Assembly: GCF_018861005.1 (NCBI RefSeq)
Contig: NZ_JAHKQL010000016.1
Coordinates: forward strand, 248,001 to 312,000
Origin: Polaribacter vadi
Lineage (GTDB): Bacteria; Bacteroidota; Bacteroidia; Flavobacteriales; Flavobacteriaceae
Length of the DNA: 64,000 nucleotides
Direction: 5' to 3'
Below are positions 43,321 to 53,228 of the stretch, one piece after another (within the stretch, counting starts at the first letter, position 1; the number at the start of each line of letters is the position of its first letter). Under the pieces are notes generated by a model. That model searched no databases and had not been told where the DNA came from. It saw only the letters and a list, made by a program, of their open reading frames with translations. A program made the position numbers and the translations under genes.

Positions 43321-44082
43321 ATGGGGAATTTTACCAAATGGTTAGGTGCAGGCTTGGGTTTTACATTCGGAGGTCCAATAGGTGCTGCAATTGGTTTTGC
43401 CATTGGAAGTTTTGTAGACGGATTTGAGGCAGATGTTTTTAAACAAGAACAGATAGATTATAATAGAGATAGAACTAATAATAATTCAGAGAATTCTAAT
43501 ACACAATCTGGCGATTTTGAAATGAGTTTATTGGTTTTGGCATCTGTTGTTATAAAATCAGATGGTAAAATAGATCAACGTGAGTTAAACTTTGTGCGTT
43601 CTCAATTTTTAAGTATGTATGGTAAAGAGCGTGCTAATAATGCTTTTAAGTTATTTAAAGGTATTGTAAAAAAAGATGTTTCTGCACGTCAAGTTTGTAT
43701 TCAGATTAGAGAACATATGTCTCACGCTTCTCGTTTACAATTGCTACATTTTCTTTTTGGCATAGCAAAAGCAGATGAATTTGTTTCACAAAGTGAAGTA
43801 GATGAAATTAAAAAAATAGCAGGTTATTTATACATTAATCAAAATGATTATGAATCTATAAAGGCCATGTTTTATGATGCATCTGGTAATGCATATAAAA
43901 TCTTAGAAATAGATAAATCTGCTTCTAATGATGATGTAAAAGCAGCTTATAGAAAAATGGTAAAAAAATATCATCCAGACAAATTAAGAGATCTAGGTGA
44001 AGAGCATTTAAAAGGTGCAAAAGAAAAATTTCAAAGCATTCAAGACGCTTACGAAAAAATAAAAAGCGAAAGAGATCTTTAG
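43321..44082 (+). CDS. DjlA-like TerB/DnaJ co-chaperone
   Basis: 253 residues: a Gly-rich hydrophobic N-terminal segment (about 5-30) that could anchor it, a TerB domain (about 60-175), and a C-terminal J domain with the HPD motif at H218 (YHPDKL). This is the DjlA layout; it should stimulate DnaK ATPase at the membrane. It has its own promoter, and a 480-nt gap without a convincing gene follows. Confidence 0.92.
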   Translation: MGNFTKWLGAGLGFTFGGPIGAAIGFAIGSFVDGFEADVFKQEQIDYNRDRTNNNSENSNTQSGDFEMSLLVLASVVIKSDGKIDQRELNFVRSQFLSMYGKERANNAFKLFKGIVKKDVSARQVCIQIREHMSHASRLQLLHFLFGIAKADEFVSQSEVDEIKKIAGYLYINQNDYESIKAMFYDASGNAYKILEIDKSASNDDVKAAYRKMVKKYHPDKLRDLGEEHLKGAKEKFQSIQDAYEKIKSERDL

Positions 44083-44561
44083 GTTTTAATAAGGTTTTAA
44101 CATTTTTTTTACTGCTGATTCTTAAAAATTAAGTATTTAGGGTAATTTTTTTGTTAAAAAATTTTATTATTATAAAACTTCTTCTATATTTATAGCATAA
44201 TATAAAAATCTTATTATGATGTCCCCCCAAAAAAATCATAATTCGTTGCTATGTATTGCATACGATTTATACCTGCATTTCTTCCAAGAAAGAAAACATT
44301 TTCATTCTTTTTTAGTAAACAAACAATTTTTTAAACTAGTTAGTTCTTACAATACTGCATTATCTGTTATTGTAACAAGAACTGACTATGGAAAAAAATA
44401 TTCACTTAATTATTAATTCCAATAGTAACTCTAAAAGGTTTTAGAAAAAAGCCTAAATAATATTGGTAGATTTTTCTAAAGTAATTTTATAGTATTCATC
44501 TAGAAAGCTAATTTTTTAATTAGCAATAGCTATTAAGTGAAACTTATTAAAAAAAATAAAA
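44083..44561. other. Long intergenic region upstream of the T9SS surface module
   Basis: It contains a near -7 box (TATATTTA, 44185-44192), an unusual C6 tract at 44222-44227 just after ATGATGT, a 66-codon frame (44216-44416) with poor support, and the hairpin GCTAATT/AATTAGC (44507-44524). If the box is used, the 5' leader of the T9SS gene would be about 365 nt. I see no other feature. Confidence 0.4.
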
Positions 44562-46100
44562 ATGTATAAGAATTATAATAAACATATAATTAGAAAAGTA
44601 ATTTTCACTTTTTTAATTTTAATAAATATATCAACTACAAGTTTTGCAGTTCATAATAAGCCTTCTATAAAAGAAAGTATATTCACTTCATTAACAGTAA
44701 ATTTAGTAGCAAATAACGACGATTTTTCATCTACAGTAATTAATGGTTTAATTGGTGGTGTACCAGGTAACGTTTTTGCAAATGATACTTCAGATGGAGC
44801 TACTGCAACATCAACTTTAGTAATTCCATCAATAGTTTTAGATGGTAATTTAGCAGGTGTAACTATTTCTGCTAATGGAAATGTAAATGTACCTGCAGGT
44901 ACACCTTCTAGAGTTTTTACAGTAACCTATCAAATATGTGAAAATGGAGAACCAGCAAATTGCGAAGAAGCACTAATTATTATAGTAGTAAATGGAGATA
45001 GTGATGGGGATGGAGTTTTAGATTCTGATGACATATGTAATAATTTTGATGATACTTTAGATAACGATTCTGATGGTATACCTGATAGTTGTGATGATGA
45101 TGATGATAATGATGGCTTTTCTGATGTTAGCGAAGGCTGTACAGCACAAGTTTCTAATACATATCAAAAAATACACTTTGCAGATGGTGGTATAGATACT
45201 ACAGATGATACAGATGTAAACTTAGTATATTCTACAAACATTAATTATGTAGATAGAATTGGTGGAGAAGAATCACCAGATAATTTATTGTTTTTAACAG
45301 GTTTTGATCCTATAGGAGGTCAAGCAAAAATGGTGTTTAATGTTAGAGATCCTTATGTTATAAATGTATATGAATTTATAACATTTAAAGCTTATTTATT
45401 TGATAATAGAAGAGATTTTTCTGGTGATTATGATTTGCCCATTAGAGCTACAATAAATACGGTTTCTGCTGGTGCTTTTTCTGTAGATCAATTATTATCA
45501 ATAGCACAAACAACAGATTTAGATGCTGGTAAATGGATAGAAGTAGAATATAAAATTCCAGTTTCTGGATCAACAATAAAAGAAATAGCTATTAATAATA
45601 TAACTTTTGAGATAGAAGTAAACTCAGAAGGTGTTAAAGAGACTTTTGATGCTACAACATCCGAAGTTTTTGGAGTAATTCCTTTAGAGTTAATTTCAGA
45701 TATAGAAGGTCAAGATTGTTCTAATAGTTTAGATTGCGACTCAGATAATATACCAGATTATCAAGATAGTTCAGATTGTGGTATTATAGAACCACCAGTT
45801 TCAGATTTTATCCCCAATACATTTACACCAAATGGAGATGGTACAAATGATGTATTTGAGATCCCTGCCTTATTAAATTATCCAAATTTTAAAATAGAAA
45901 TATTTAATAGATGGGGTAATAAAGTACATGATTATAGTAATAATGGTAATGTAAATCCACTTTGGTGGGATGGTTATTCTGATGGAAGACTTACTTTAAA
46001 TAGTGATAAACCTTTACCAATTGCCACCTATTATTATATCATATATTTTAATGATGATGTAAAAGAACCAATACAAGGTTGGGTATATTTAAATAGATAA
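44562..46100 (+). CDS. T9SS type B (gliding-type C-terminal) surface protein with Ca-binding repeats
   Basis: 512 residues: a signal peptide (ending near TSFA, residue 27), a beta-sandwich domain (about 45-145), thrombospondin-type-3-like repeats (about 146-190: DSDGDGVLDSDD, DNDSDGIPDS) that should bind calcium, a middle domain (about 195-390), and a C-terminal type B sorting domain (about 420-512: PNTFTPNGDGTNDVFEIP, IEIFNRWGNKV, ending GWVYLNR). Type B cargo usually needs a PorP/SprF partner; one follows 11 nt later. Confidence 0.92.
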   Translation: MYKNYNKHIIRKVIFTFLILINISTTSFAVHNKPSIKESIFTSLTVNLVANNDDFSSTVINGLIGGVPGNVFANDTSDGATATSTLVIPSIVLDGNLAGVTISANGNVNVPAGTPSRVFTVTYQICENGEPANCEEALIIIVVNGDSDGDGVLDSDDICNNFDDTLDNDSDGIPDSCDDDDDNDGFSDVSEGCTAQVSNTYQKIHFADGGIDTTDDTDVNLVYSTNINYVDRIGGEESPDNLLFLTGFDPIGGQAKMVFNVRDPYVINVYEFITFKAYLFDNRRDFSGDYDLPIRATINTVSAGAFSVDQLLSIAQTTDLDAGKWIEVEYKIPVSGSTIKEIAINNITFEIEVNSEGVKETFDATTSEVFGVIPLELISDIEGQDCSNSLDCDSDNIPDYQDSSDCGIIEPPVSDFIPNTFTPNGDGTNDVFEIPALLNYPNFKIEIFNRWGNKVHDYSNNGNVNPLWWDGYSDGRLTLNSDKPLPIATYYYIIYFNDDVKEPIQGWVYLNR

Positions 46101-46111
46101 TGCAATAAAAG

Positions 46112-47029
46112 ATGAAAAATATTATACTAATTATTGCAGTTATTTTATGTACAGTTTCTGCAAAATCGCAACAAAATCCTCAATACACACAGTATGTGTA
46201 TAACATGAATGTTATAAACCCTGCTTATGCTGGTTCTTTAGATGGTTTAACTTTAAATTTTTTAGCAAGAACACAATGGGTGGGTATAGATGGCGCACCA
46301 CAAACTATTACAGTAGGTGCCCATAAAGCTTTAAGAAATAATCTAGGTTTAGGTTTATCTGTTATTGTAGATAAAATTGGCCCAGTACAAGAACAAAATA
46401 TTTATGCAGATATTTCTTATACAATAGATCTTAATAATAATTCAAAATTAGCATTTGGTTTAAAAGGTGGTGTTACTGCTTTTAATCTTTGTATGTCTTG
46501 TTTAAATTCTACAGACCCAGAAACTTCAGAATTTTTAAATAGAAGTGCAAATAAAACTTTGCCAAATATTGGAGCAGGTCTTTTCTATTATACAGACTCA
46601 TTTTATTTAGGTTTTGCAATGCCTAATTTATTAGAAACGTATCATTTCGAAAAAACAGGTAATCAAGTAACAAATGGTTCAGAGAAAACACATTATTTTT
46701 TAAACACAGGTTATGTGTTTGATGTTTCTAGAAATGTAAAACTAAAACCATCAATAATGGTAAAAGGAACACAAGGTGCCCCATTATCTGTCGATTTTTC
46801 TGCAAATGCATTGGTTAATGAAAAAGTAGAATTTGGGTTGTCTTATAGATTAAGCGAATCTTTATCTGCCCTAATCAACATTAAAGCTAGAGATAATTTA
46901 AGAATTGGGTATGCTTACGATCATACACTTACCAGTTTAGGTGATTTTAATTCAGGTAGTCACGAAATTTTCTTGCTATTTAATATTAATTCAGAAAGAA
47001 ATAGAATTAAATCTCCTAGATTTTTCTAG
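46112..47029 (+). CDS. PorP/SprF-family T9SS outer-membrane protein
   Basis: 305 residues with a signal peptide and the family start QQNPQYTQYVYNMNVINPAYAGS at about 21-43, followed by a beta-barrel. SprF-type proteins are needed for surface attachment of type B cargo such as SprB. It lies between its likely cargo (11-nt gap) and an OmpA-like partner (12-nt gap). Confidence 0.95.
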   Translation: MKNIILIIAVILCTVSAKSQQNPQYTQYVYNMNVINPAYAGSLDGLTLNFLARTQWVGIDGAPQTITVGAHKALRNNLGLGLSVIVDKIGPVQEQNIYADISYTIDLNNNSKLAFGLKGGVTAFNLCMSCLNSTDPETSEFLNRSANKTLPNIGAGLFYYTDSFYLGFAMPNLLETYHFEKTGNQVTNGSEKTHYFLNTGYVFDVSRNVKLKPSIMVKGTQGAPLSVDFSANALVNEKVEFGLSYRLSESLSALINIKARDNLRIGYAYDHTLTSLGDFNSGSHEIFLLFNINSERNRIKSPRFF

Positions 47030-47041
47030 CATAAAAAAAAG

Positions 47042-49108
47042 ATGATTATGAAAAAATTACAACAATTAACTTTTTTGTTTTTGCTTAGCTCAATTACTCT
47101 TTTTGGGCAATCTAATGAAACAAGATTAGCAGACAGCTATTTTGAGAACTTATCTTACGTAAATGCAATTCAAGAATATAAAATTTTAGCAGACAGAAAC
47201 CCAAATGAATATGTTTTAAAAAGGTTAGCAGATAGTTATTATGCAAGTTTAAGAATGAAAGAAGCAGCAGTAACTTATGCTAGGCTTTTTACGCTATATA
47301 ACATTAAAGACCAAGAATATATTTTTAAATATTCGCAATCTTTAAAAAGTATTGGCAGGTATGCAGATGCTTTGTATTGGATGGAAAAATATCAGAAAAC
47401 AAACAAAGAAGCTAACCCAGCAAACCATTCTGATAATAACTTAACAGATTCAGCTCAAGAAATATTTGTAAGTGAAAATAGACCATCAAAAGAAAATATT
47501 GCTTCACAAAACAACCCAAGAAATGTTGGCGTTTTTAGTGGATCATCTAGATTTACTTTACAGAATTTATATTATTTAAATACACCTTTTTCAGATTTTG
47601 GAGTTACAGAATATCAAAATACAATATTGTTTTCATCACCAAGAAAATTAAAAGCAATTTCTACGGATGTTGACGAAAGTAACAAAGCCAATTTTTTAGA
47701 CATTTATCAAGTTAACAAAGCTGATATTTTTTCAGAAGGAAAAAAACAACGCTTTTCTAACTTGGTAAATGAGAAGTTTCATGAATCTTCTATTTCTTTT
47801 TCACCAAATTATAAGGTGATGTATTTTACTAGAAATAATTATAATTACGGTAATTATAAAGTTGATGGTAGAGGTTATATTAACCTTAAGATTTACAAAG
47901 CAGAATTTATAAATAGTAGATGGCAAAACATTGTAGAATTACCTTTTTGTAGTGATAATTATTCTGTGGGTCATCCCTCTGTTAGTAAAGATGGTAAGCT
48001 TTTATATTTTGTGTCTGATATGCCAGGAAGTATAGGTGCAACAGACCTTTATGTAGTAAATATAAATGCAAATGGTAGCTTTGGTATGCCAAGAAATTTA
48101 GGAAATACCATAAATACAAAAGGTAGAGAAATGTTTCCTTTTATTGCAGATGATAATACTTTATATTTTTCTTCTGATGGACACAAAGGAGCAGGAAATT
48201 TAGATGTTTTTGAAAGTAAGATGGTGTATCAACAATTTCAAACTCCAGTAAATTTAGAAGCTCCAATAAATTCAAAGGCAGACGATTTTGCTTTTTCTAT
48301 CAATCAAAGCACTCAAAGAGGGTATTTATCATCTAATAGAGTAGGAGGTAAAGGAGATGATGATATTTATAGTTTTGAAAGAGTTTATGAAAATATGCCA
48401 GAACAAGTACCAGAAAAATGTAATGAAATCGTTACTGGAACTGTAAGAAATTTAAAATTTCAAAAATATATTTCTTTTGCTAATTTAGTTTTAAAAGATG
48501 TAAATGGTAATACCATAAAAAACACAAAAGCAGATGAATTTGGTAAATTTTCGTTAGAGTTACCTTGCAATCAAAGTTATGTAATTACAGGTTCTAAAGA
48601 ATATTACAAGCCAGATACTAAGAACTTTAAAACCAAAGAAGCTTTAATTATAGATCTAAATTTAGAAATTGTAGACGATTTTGTATACAATCTAAACAAA
48701 GAAATTATTATTAAAATAAATGATATTTATTTCGATTACAATAAATGGAATATAAGACCAGATGCAGCAAGAGAACTAGATCATATTATTGCTGTTATGA
48801 ATAAGTATCCGAGTTTAAAAGTTACTTCTACTTCTCATACAGATGCAAGAGGTACCTCTTTTTATAATAAATCATTGTCGCAAAAAAGGGCAGATGCTAC
48901 TGTAGATTATATAATTTATAGAGGTATAAGTCCAGATAGAATTACTGGTAAAGGTTATGGAGAATCTAGATTAACCAATAAATGTGTAGACAACGATTTT
49001 CATTTTAACAGAGTGTATTGTTCAGAAAACCAGCACCAAGCCAATAGAAGAACATCTTTTGTAATTCAGAATATTGATGAAATAAAAGCAACAACAAGAT
49101 ATAGGTAG
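47042..49108 (+). CDS. OmpA-family protein with TPR and PD40 repeats
   Basis: 688 residues: a signal peptide (to about FGQS), TPR-like helices (about 25-125), a PD40/WD40-like propeller (about 170-450: KLLYFVSDMPGSIGATDLY, TLYFSSDGHKGAGNLDVF), a CarboxypepD-type beta domain (about 460-550), and an OmpA C-terminal domain (about 560-680: DIYFDYNKWNIRPDA, SHTDARGTSFYN) that binds peptidoglycan. It is the third gene of a cargo-PorP-OmpA module and likely anchors the complex in the envelope. Confidence 0.93.
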   Translation: MIMKKLQQLTFLFLLSSITLFGQSNETRLADSYFENLSYVNAIQEYKILADRNPNEYVLKRLADSYYASLRMKEAAVTYARLFTLYNIKDQEYIFKYSQSLKSIGRYADALYWMEKYQKTNKEANPANHSDNNLTDSAQEIFVSENRPSKENIASQNNPRNVGVFSGSSRFTLQNLYYLNTPFSDFGVTEYQNTILFSSPRKLKAISTDVDESNKANFLDIYQVNKADIFSEGKKQRFSNLVNEKFHESSISFSPNYKVMYFTRNNYNYGNYKVDGRGYINLKIYKAEFINSRWQNIVELPFCSDNYSVGHPSVSKDGKLLYFVSDMPGSIGATDLYVVNINANGSFGMPRNLGNTINTKGREMFPFIADDNTLYFSSDGHKGAGNLDVFESKMVYQQFQTPVNLEAPINSKADDFAFSINQSTQRGYLSSNRVGGKGDDDIYSFERVYENMPEQVPEKCNEIVTGTVRNLKFQKYISFANLVLKDVNGNTIKNTKADEFGKFSLELPCNQSYVITGSKEYYKPDTKNFKTKEALIIDLNLEIVDDFVYNLNKEIIIKINDIYFDYNKWNIRPDAARELDHIIAVMNKYPSLKVTSTSHTDARGTSFYNKSLSQKRADATVDYIIYRGISPDRITGKGYGESRLTNKCVDNDFHFNRVYCSENQHQANRRTSFVIQNIDEIKATTRYR

Positions 49109-49184
49109 TTTCTATTTATTTACAAGAGAAAATCCTTTAAAGAATTGAAATTACTTTTTTTATGGCTAAAATCAAGAAAATCCT

Positions 49185-49192
49185 TAATTTCG
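49185..49192 (+). promoter_or_regulatory. Possible -7 box of ileS
   Basis: TAATTTCG, one base from TAnnTTTG, about 130 nt before ileS. I see no T-box or other riboswitch in the leader. Confidence 0.3.
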
Positions 49193-49323
49193 CAATCTTA
49201 TCAGAAAAGTGATAAAATGTAAGCGAAAACTTTAATTTTTAGAGGATTATATATTGCAAAATAAAAACTCTTTTAAAAGTTAAAGTTTACATCTGACCAT
49301 TAATTTAAATTAAAAAAATCCAG

Positions 49324-52300
49324 ATGAAATTTCCTGAATATAAAGGACTTGATTTACCAAAAGTAGCAGAAGAAATTCTAAATTATTGGCAAGAAAATAA
49401 CATTTTCGAAAAAAGTGTAACTTCTAGAGAAGGTGCTAAACCATTTGTGTTTTTCGAAGGCCCACCTTCTGCAAACGGACTTCCAGGAGTACACCACGTT
49501 TTAGCAAGAGCTATTAAAGATATTTTTCCTCGTTATAAAACGATGAAAGGATACCAAGTAAAACGTAAAGCTGGTTGGGATACTCATGGTTTACCAATAG
49601 AATTAGGTGTAGAAAAAGAATTAGGTATAACCAAAGAAGATATTGGTAAAACAATTTCTGTAGAAGATTATAATGCAGCTTGTAGAAAAGCGGTAATGCG
49701 ATATACAGATATTTGGAACGATTTAACTCAGAAAATGGGTTATTGGGTAGATATGGATGATCCATATATTACTTACGAACCAAAATATATGGAGTCAGTT
49801 TGGTGGTTATTAAAACAGATTTATAACAAAGAATTAATTTACAAAGGCTATACAATTCAGCCATATTCACCAAAAGCAGGTACAGGTTTAAGTTCTCACG
49901 AGCTTAATCAACCAGGTACTTATCAAGACGTAACAGACACTACAATTGTTGCTCAGTTTAAAGCAATTGAAAGTACATTGCCAGAATTTTTACAAAAATT
50001 TGATCATTTAAACTTTATAGCTTGGACAACAACACCTTGGACATTGCCAAGTAACACAGCTTTAACAGTTGGACCAAAAATAGATTATGTTGTTGTAGCA
50101 ACTTATAATCAATATACTTTTGAGCCAATTCACGTTATTTTAGCTAAAAACTTAGTTGGTAAACAATTTGGTGGAAAAAACAATGTTCAAGCAGAATCTG
50201 TAGAAGAATTAAGTGCTTATAATAAAGGTGATAAAAAAATACCATATTTAATCTGTACAGAATGTAAAGGAACAGATTTAGTTGGTATTAAATACGAGCA
50301 ATTGTTAGATTATGTTTTACCTAACGATAATCCTCAAGATGCTTTTAGAGTAATTTCTGGAGATTTTGTAACTACAGAAGATGGAACAGGAATCGTACAT
50401 ACAGCACCAACTTTTGGAGCAGATGATGCTTTGGTTGCAAAACAAGCAAGTCCAGAAATTCCGCCAATGTTGGTAAAAGATGCCAATGATAATTTAGTGC
50501 CTTTAGTAGATTTACAAGGTAAATTTAGACCAGAAGTTACTGAGTTTGCAGGTAAATATGTAAAGAACGAATATTATGCTGATGGTGAAGCTCCAGAAAA
50601 ATCGGTTGATGTAGAAATTGCCATCAAACTTAAAATAGAAAACAAGGCTTTTAAAGTAGAAAAATACAAGCATAGTTATCCAAATTGTTGGAGAACAGAT
50701 AAACCAATTTTATATTATCCATTAGATTCTTGGTTTATTAAAGTAACTGATGTAAAAGATAAAATGCATTCTTTAAACAAAACCATAAACTGGAAACCAG
50801 AATCTACAGGTACTGGACGTTTTGGAAACTGGTTAGCAAATGCAAACGACTGGAATTTATCACGTTCACGTTATTGGGGAATTCCATTACCAATCTGGAG
50901 AACAGAAGATGGTAAAGAAGAAATTTGCATTGGTTCTGTTAAAGAATTAAAGCAAGAAATGGCAAAAGCTGTAGAAGCTGGTGTTTTAGCAAAAGATATT
51001 TTCGAAGATTTTGAGGTTGATAACAATTCTGATGAAAATTATGCAAAATTAGATTTGCATAAAAATATTGTTGATGAAATTACTTTAGTTTCATCTACAG
51101 GACAACCCATGAAACGTGAATCAGATTTAATTGATGTTTGGTTCGATTCTGGTTCTATGCCTTATGCACAATGGCATTATCCGTTCGAAAATAAGCAGAA
51201 AATTGATGGAAACGAATCTTATCCAGCAGATTTTATTGCAGAAGGAGTAGACCAAACTCGTGGTTGGTTTTATACTTTACATGCAATTGCAACTATGGTT
51301 TTTGATTCTGTTGCCTATAAAAACGTAGTTTCTAATGGTTTAGTTTTAGATAAAAACGGACATAAAATGTCTAAACGTTTAGGTAATGCTGTAGATCCTT
51401 TTATAACGTTGTCTAAGTATGGAGCAGATGCCACAAGATGGTATATGATTTCTAATGCCAATCCTTGGGATAATTTAAAATTCGATTTAGAAGGTATAGA
51501 AGAAGTAAAACGTAAGTTTTTTGGTACACTATACAACACGTATTCTTTCTTTAGTTTATATACAAATATTGATGGTTTTTCTTATGATGAAGCAGATATT
51601 CCTCAAAACGAAAGACCAGAATTAGACAGATGGATTTTATCAGAATTACATACTTTAATCAACAAAGTAGATAAATTTTATGAAGAGTATGAACCAACAA
51701 GAGCTGCAAGAGCCATATCAGATTTTACACAAGAGTATTTAAGTAACTGGTATGTACGTTTAAGTAGAAGACGTTTTTGGAAAGGAGATTATCAAACTGA
51801 TAAAATTTCTGCATACCAAACTTTGTATACGTGTATGGTTACCATTGCAAAGTTAGCATCGCCAATTGCGCCATTTTTTATGGACAGGTTGTACCAAGAT
51901 TTAAATGCTGTAACTGGTAAAGAAACATCAGAAAGTATTCATTTATCAGAATTCCCAAAATTTGATAAAAGTTTTGTTGATCAGAGTCTAGAACGCAAAA
52001 TGGAAAATGCACAAACCATATCATCTTTAGTGTTGTCATTAAGGGCTAAAGAAAAGATAAAAGTGCGTCAGCCATTACAAAAAATTATGATTCCTGTTGA
52101 TAATCCTCAGCAAAAAGAAGAAATTTTAGCAGTGTCAGATTTAATTAAGCATGAAGTAAATATTAAAGAAATCCAATTAATGGAAGATGCTTCAGACATA
52201 TTAATTAAACAAATTAAGCCTAATTTTAAAACTTTAGGGCCTAAGTTTGGTAAAGATATGCGTTTTATTGCAGCAGCAGTTAAAGGGTTTAATCAAGAAG

Positions 52301-52725
52301 ATATTAACAAAATAGAAAAAGATAAAAACATTTCTGTTGAAATTAATGGAAAAAATATTATTTTGGGGCTCGAAGATGTAGAGATATCATCTAAGGATAT
52401 AGAAGGTTGGTTAGTGGCTAATGAGGGTTCTATAACAGTTGCTTTAGATGTTACTATTACTGAAGATTTACGTAAAGAAGGTGTTGCTAGAGAATTGGTA
52501 AACAGAATTCAGAACGCACGTAAAGACACAGGCTTAGAAGTAACAGACAAGATTAAGTTAACTGTTTTAAAATTCGAGAACTTACAACAATCTATCTCAG
52601 ATAATAAAGACTACATAATGAGTGAAACATTAACCAAAGAATTGGTTTTTGTTGATAAATTAACCAATGGAACAGAAATTGAATTCGACACCATTAAAAG
52701 TAAAATATTTATAGAAAAAGTGTAG
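49324..52725 (+). CDS. ileS: Isoleucyl-tRNA synthetase
   Basis: Class I synthetase that charges tRNA-Ile, 1133 residues. The HIGH-type motif is GVHHVLA (about residues 57-63), the editing CP1 domain follows (TTPWTLPSN), and KMSKR is at 681-685. The length and the anticodon-binding end are of the long (IleRS2-like) type, which has no C-terminal zinc motif that I can see. The long type is often resistant to mupirocin by family; that is inference. It is co-transcribed with dksA 4 nt later. Confidence 0.95.
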   Translation: MKFPEYKGLDLPKVAEEILNYWQENNIFEKSVTSREGAKPFVFFEGPPSANGLPGVHHVLARAIKDIFPRYKTMKGYQVKRKAGWDTHGLPIELGVEKELGITKEDIGKTISVEDYNAACRKAVMRYTDIWNDLTQKMGYWVDMDDPYITYEPKYMESVWWLLKQIYNKELIYKGYTIQPYSPKAGTGLSSHELNQPGTYQDVTDTTIVAQFKAIESTLPEFLQKFDHLNFIAWTTTPWTLPSNTALTVGPKIDYVVVATYNQYTFEPIHVILAKNLVGKQFGGKNNVQAESVEELSAYNKGDKKIPYLICTECKGTDLVGIKYEQLLDYVLPNDNPQDAFRVISGDFVTTEDGTGIVHTAPTFGADDALVAKQASPEIPPMLVKDANDNLVPLVDLQGKFRPEVTEFAGKYVKNEYYADGEAPEKSVDVEIAIKLKIENKAFKVEKYKHSYPNCWRTDKPILYYPLDSWFIKVTDVKDKMHSLNKTINWKPESTGTGRFGNWLANANDWNLSRSRYWGIPLPIWRTEDGKEEICIGSVKELKQEMAKAVEAGVLAKDIFEDFEVDNNSDENYAKLDLHKNIVDEITLVSSTGQPMKRESDLIDVWFDSGSMPYAQWHYPFENKQKIDGNESYPADFIAEGVDQTRGWFYTLHAIATMVFDSVAYKNVVSNGLVLDKNGHKMSKRLGNAVDPFITLSKYGADATRWYMISNANPWDNLKFDLEGIEEVKRKFFGTLYNTYSFFSLYTNIDGFSYDEADIPQNERPELDRWILSELHTLINKVDKFYEEYEPTRAARAISDFTQEYLSNWYVRLSRRRFWKGDYQTDKISAYQTLYTCMVTIAKLASPIAPFFMDRLYQDLNAVTGKETSESIHLSEFPKFDKSFVDQSLERKMENAQTISSLVLSLRAKEKIKVRQPLQKIMIPVDNPQQKEEILAVSDLIKHEVNIKEIQLMEDASDILIKQIKPNFKTLGPKFGKDMRFIAAAVKGFNQEDINKIEKDKNISVEINGKNIILGLEDVEISSKDIEGWLVANEGSITVALDVTITEDLRKEGVARELVNRIQNARKDTGLEVTDKIKLTVLKFENLQQSISDNKDYIMSETLTKELVFVDKLTNGTEIEFDTIKSKIFIEKV

Positions 52726-52729
52726 TACT

Positions 52730-53107
52730 ATGTCAGAAGTTAAGGTAAAATATACAGAAGAAGATTTACAAGAGTTTAAAGCGATAATCGAAAAAAAAAT
52801 AGCTAGAGCTAAAGAAGATTTAGCTTTATTGGAAGCATCTTATAAAAATGATGCAAACAATGGTACAGACGATACTCTGTCATCTTTTAAATCTTTTGAT
52901 GAAGGTTCTGAAGTAATGAGTAAAGAAGCAAACGTTCAATTAGCAATAAGACAAGAAAAATTTATAAGAGATCTTAAAAATGCTTTAATGCGTATAGAAA
53001 ATGGTACGTATGGTGTTTGTAGAGTTACAGGTAAGTTAATTCAAAAAGAGCGTTTAAAATTAGTGCCTCATGCTACTTTAAGTATAGAAGCAAAGCGTAA
53101 GCAATAA
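52730..53107 (+). CDS. TraR/DksA-family regulator with a degenerate zinc finger
   Basis: 125 residues. The N-terminal coiled coil (about 5-80) and the C-terminal globular end (GTYGVCRVTGKLIQKERL, then VPHATLS) fit the DksA family, which binds the RNA polymerase secondary channel with ppGpp. The usual four Cys are reduced to one (position about 101); the others are Thr, Pro/His and Ser. Pseudomonas DksA2 also lacks a full zinc finger, so function is possible. It lies between ileS and two secreted-protein genes before lspA. Confidence 0.9.
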   Translation: MSEVKVKYTEEDLQEFKAIIEKKIARAKEDLALLEASYKNDANNGTDDTLSSFKSFDEGSEVMSKEANVQLAIRQEKFIRDLKNALMRIENGTYGVCRVTGKLIQKERLKLVPHATLSIEAKRKQ

Positions 53108-53130
53108 ACTTCTGCCCAAACAAAATAAAG

Positions 53131-53169
53131 AGTCCGGATTTTAATATTTTTAGTATTAAAATTCGGACT
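53131..53169 (+). terminator. Terminator after the DksA-like gene
   Basis: AGTCCGGATTTTAATA pairs with TATTAAAATTCGGACT (one G-T) followed by TTTCTTTTT. Confidence 0.85.
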
Positions 53170-53215
53170 TTCTTTTTCTATACTTCTTATCTTCTATTAA
53201 ACAAGATGATTTTCT

Positions 53216-53223
53216 TATTTTTG
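53216..53223 (+). promoter_or_regulatory. -7 box of the large T9SS cargo gene
   Basis: TATTTTTG ends 5 nt before the ATG, so the mRNA is probably leaderless. Confidence 0.5.
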
Positions 53224-53228
53224 ATTTT

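Noticed and set aside
44216-44416. 66-codon frame MMSPQKNHNS... upstream of the T9SS module
   Set aside because: No family, no hydrophobic or signal pattern, and unusual Ser/His/Phe-rich composition; kept only as part of the intergenic description.
49193-49323. Possible T-box riboswitch upstream of ileS
   Set aside because: No T-box sequence or specifier stem is visible, and T-boxes are not expected in Bacteroidota.
49514-49765. 83-codon minus-strand frame in ileS
   Set aside because: Antisense to conserved ileS codons; no independent support.
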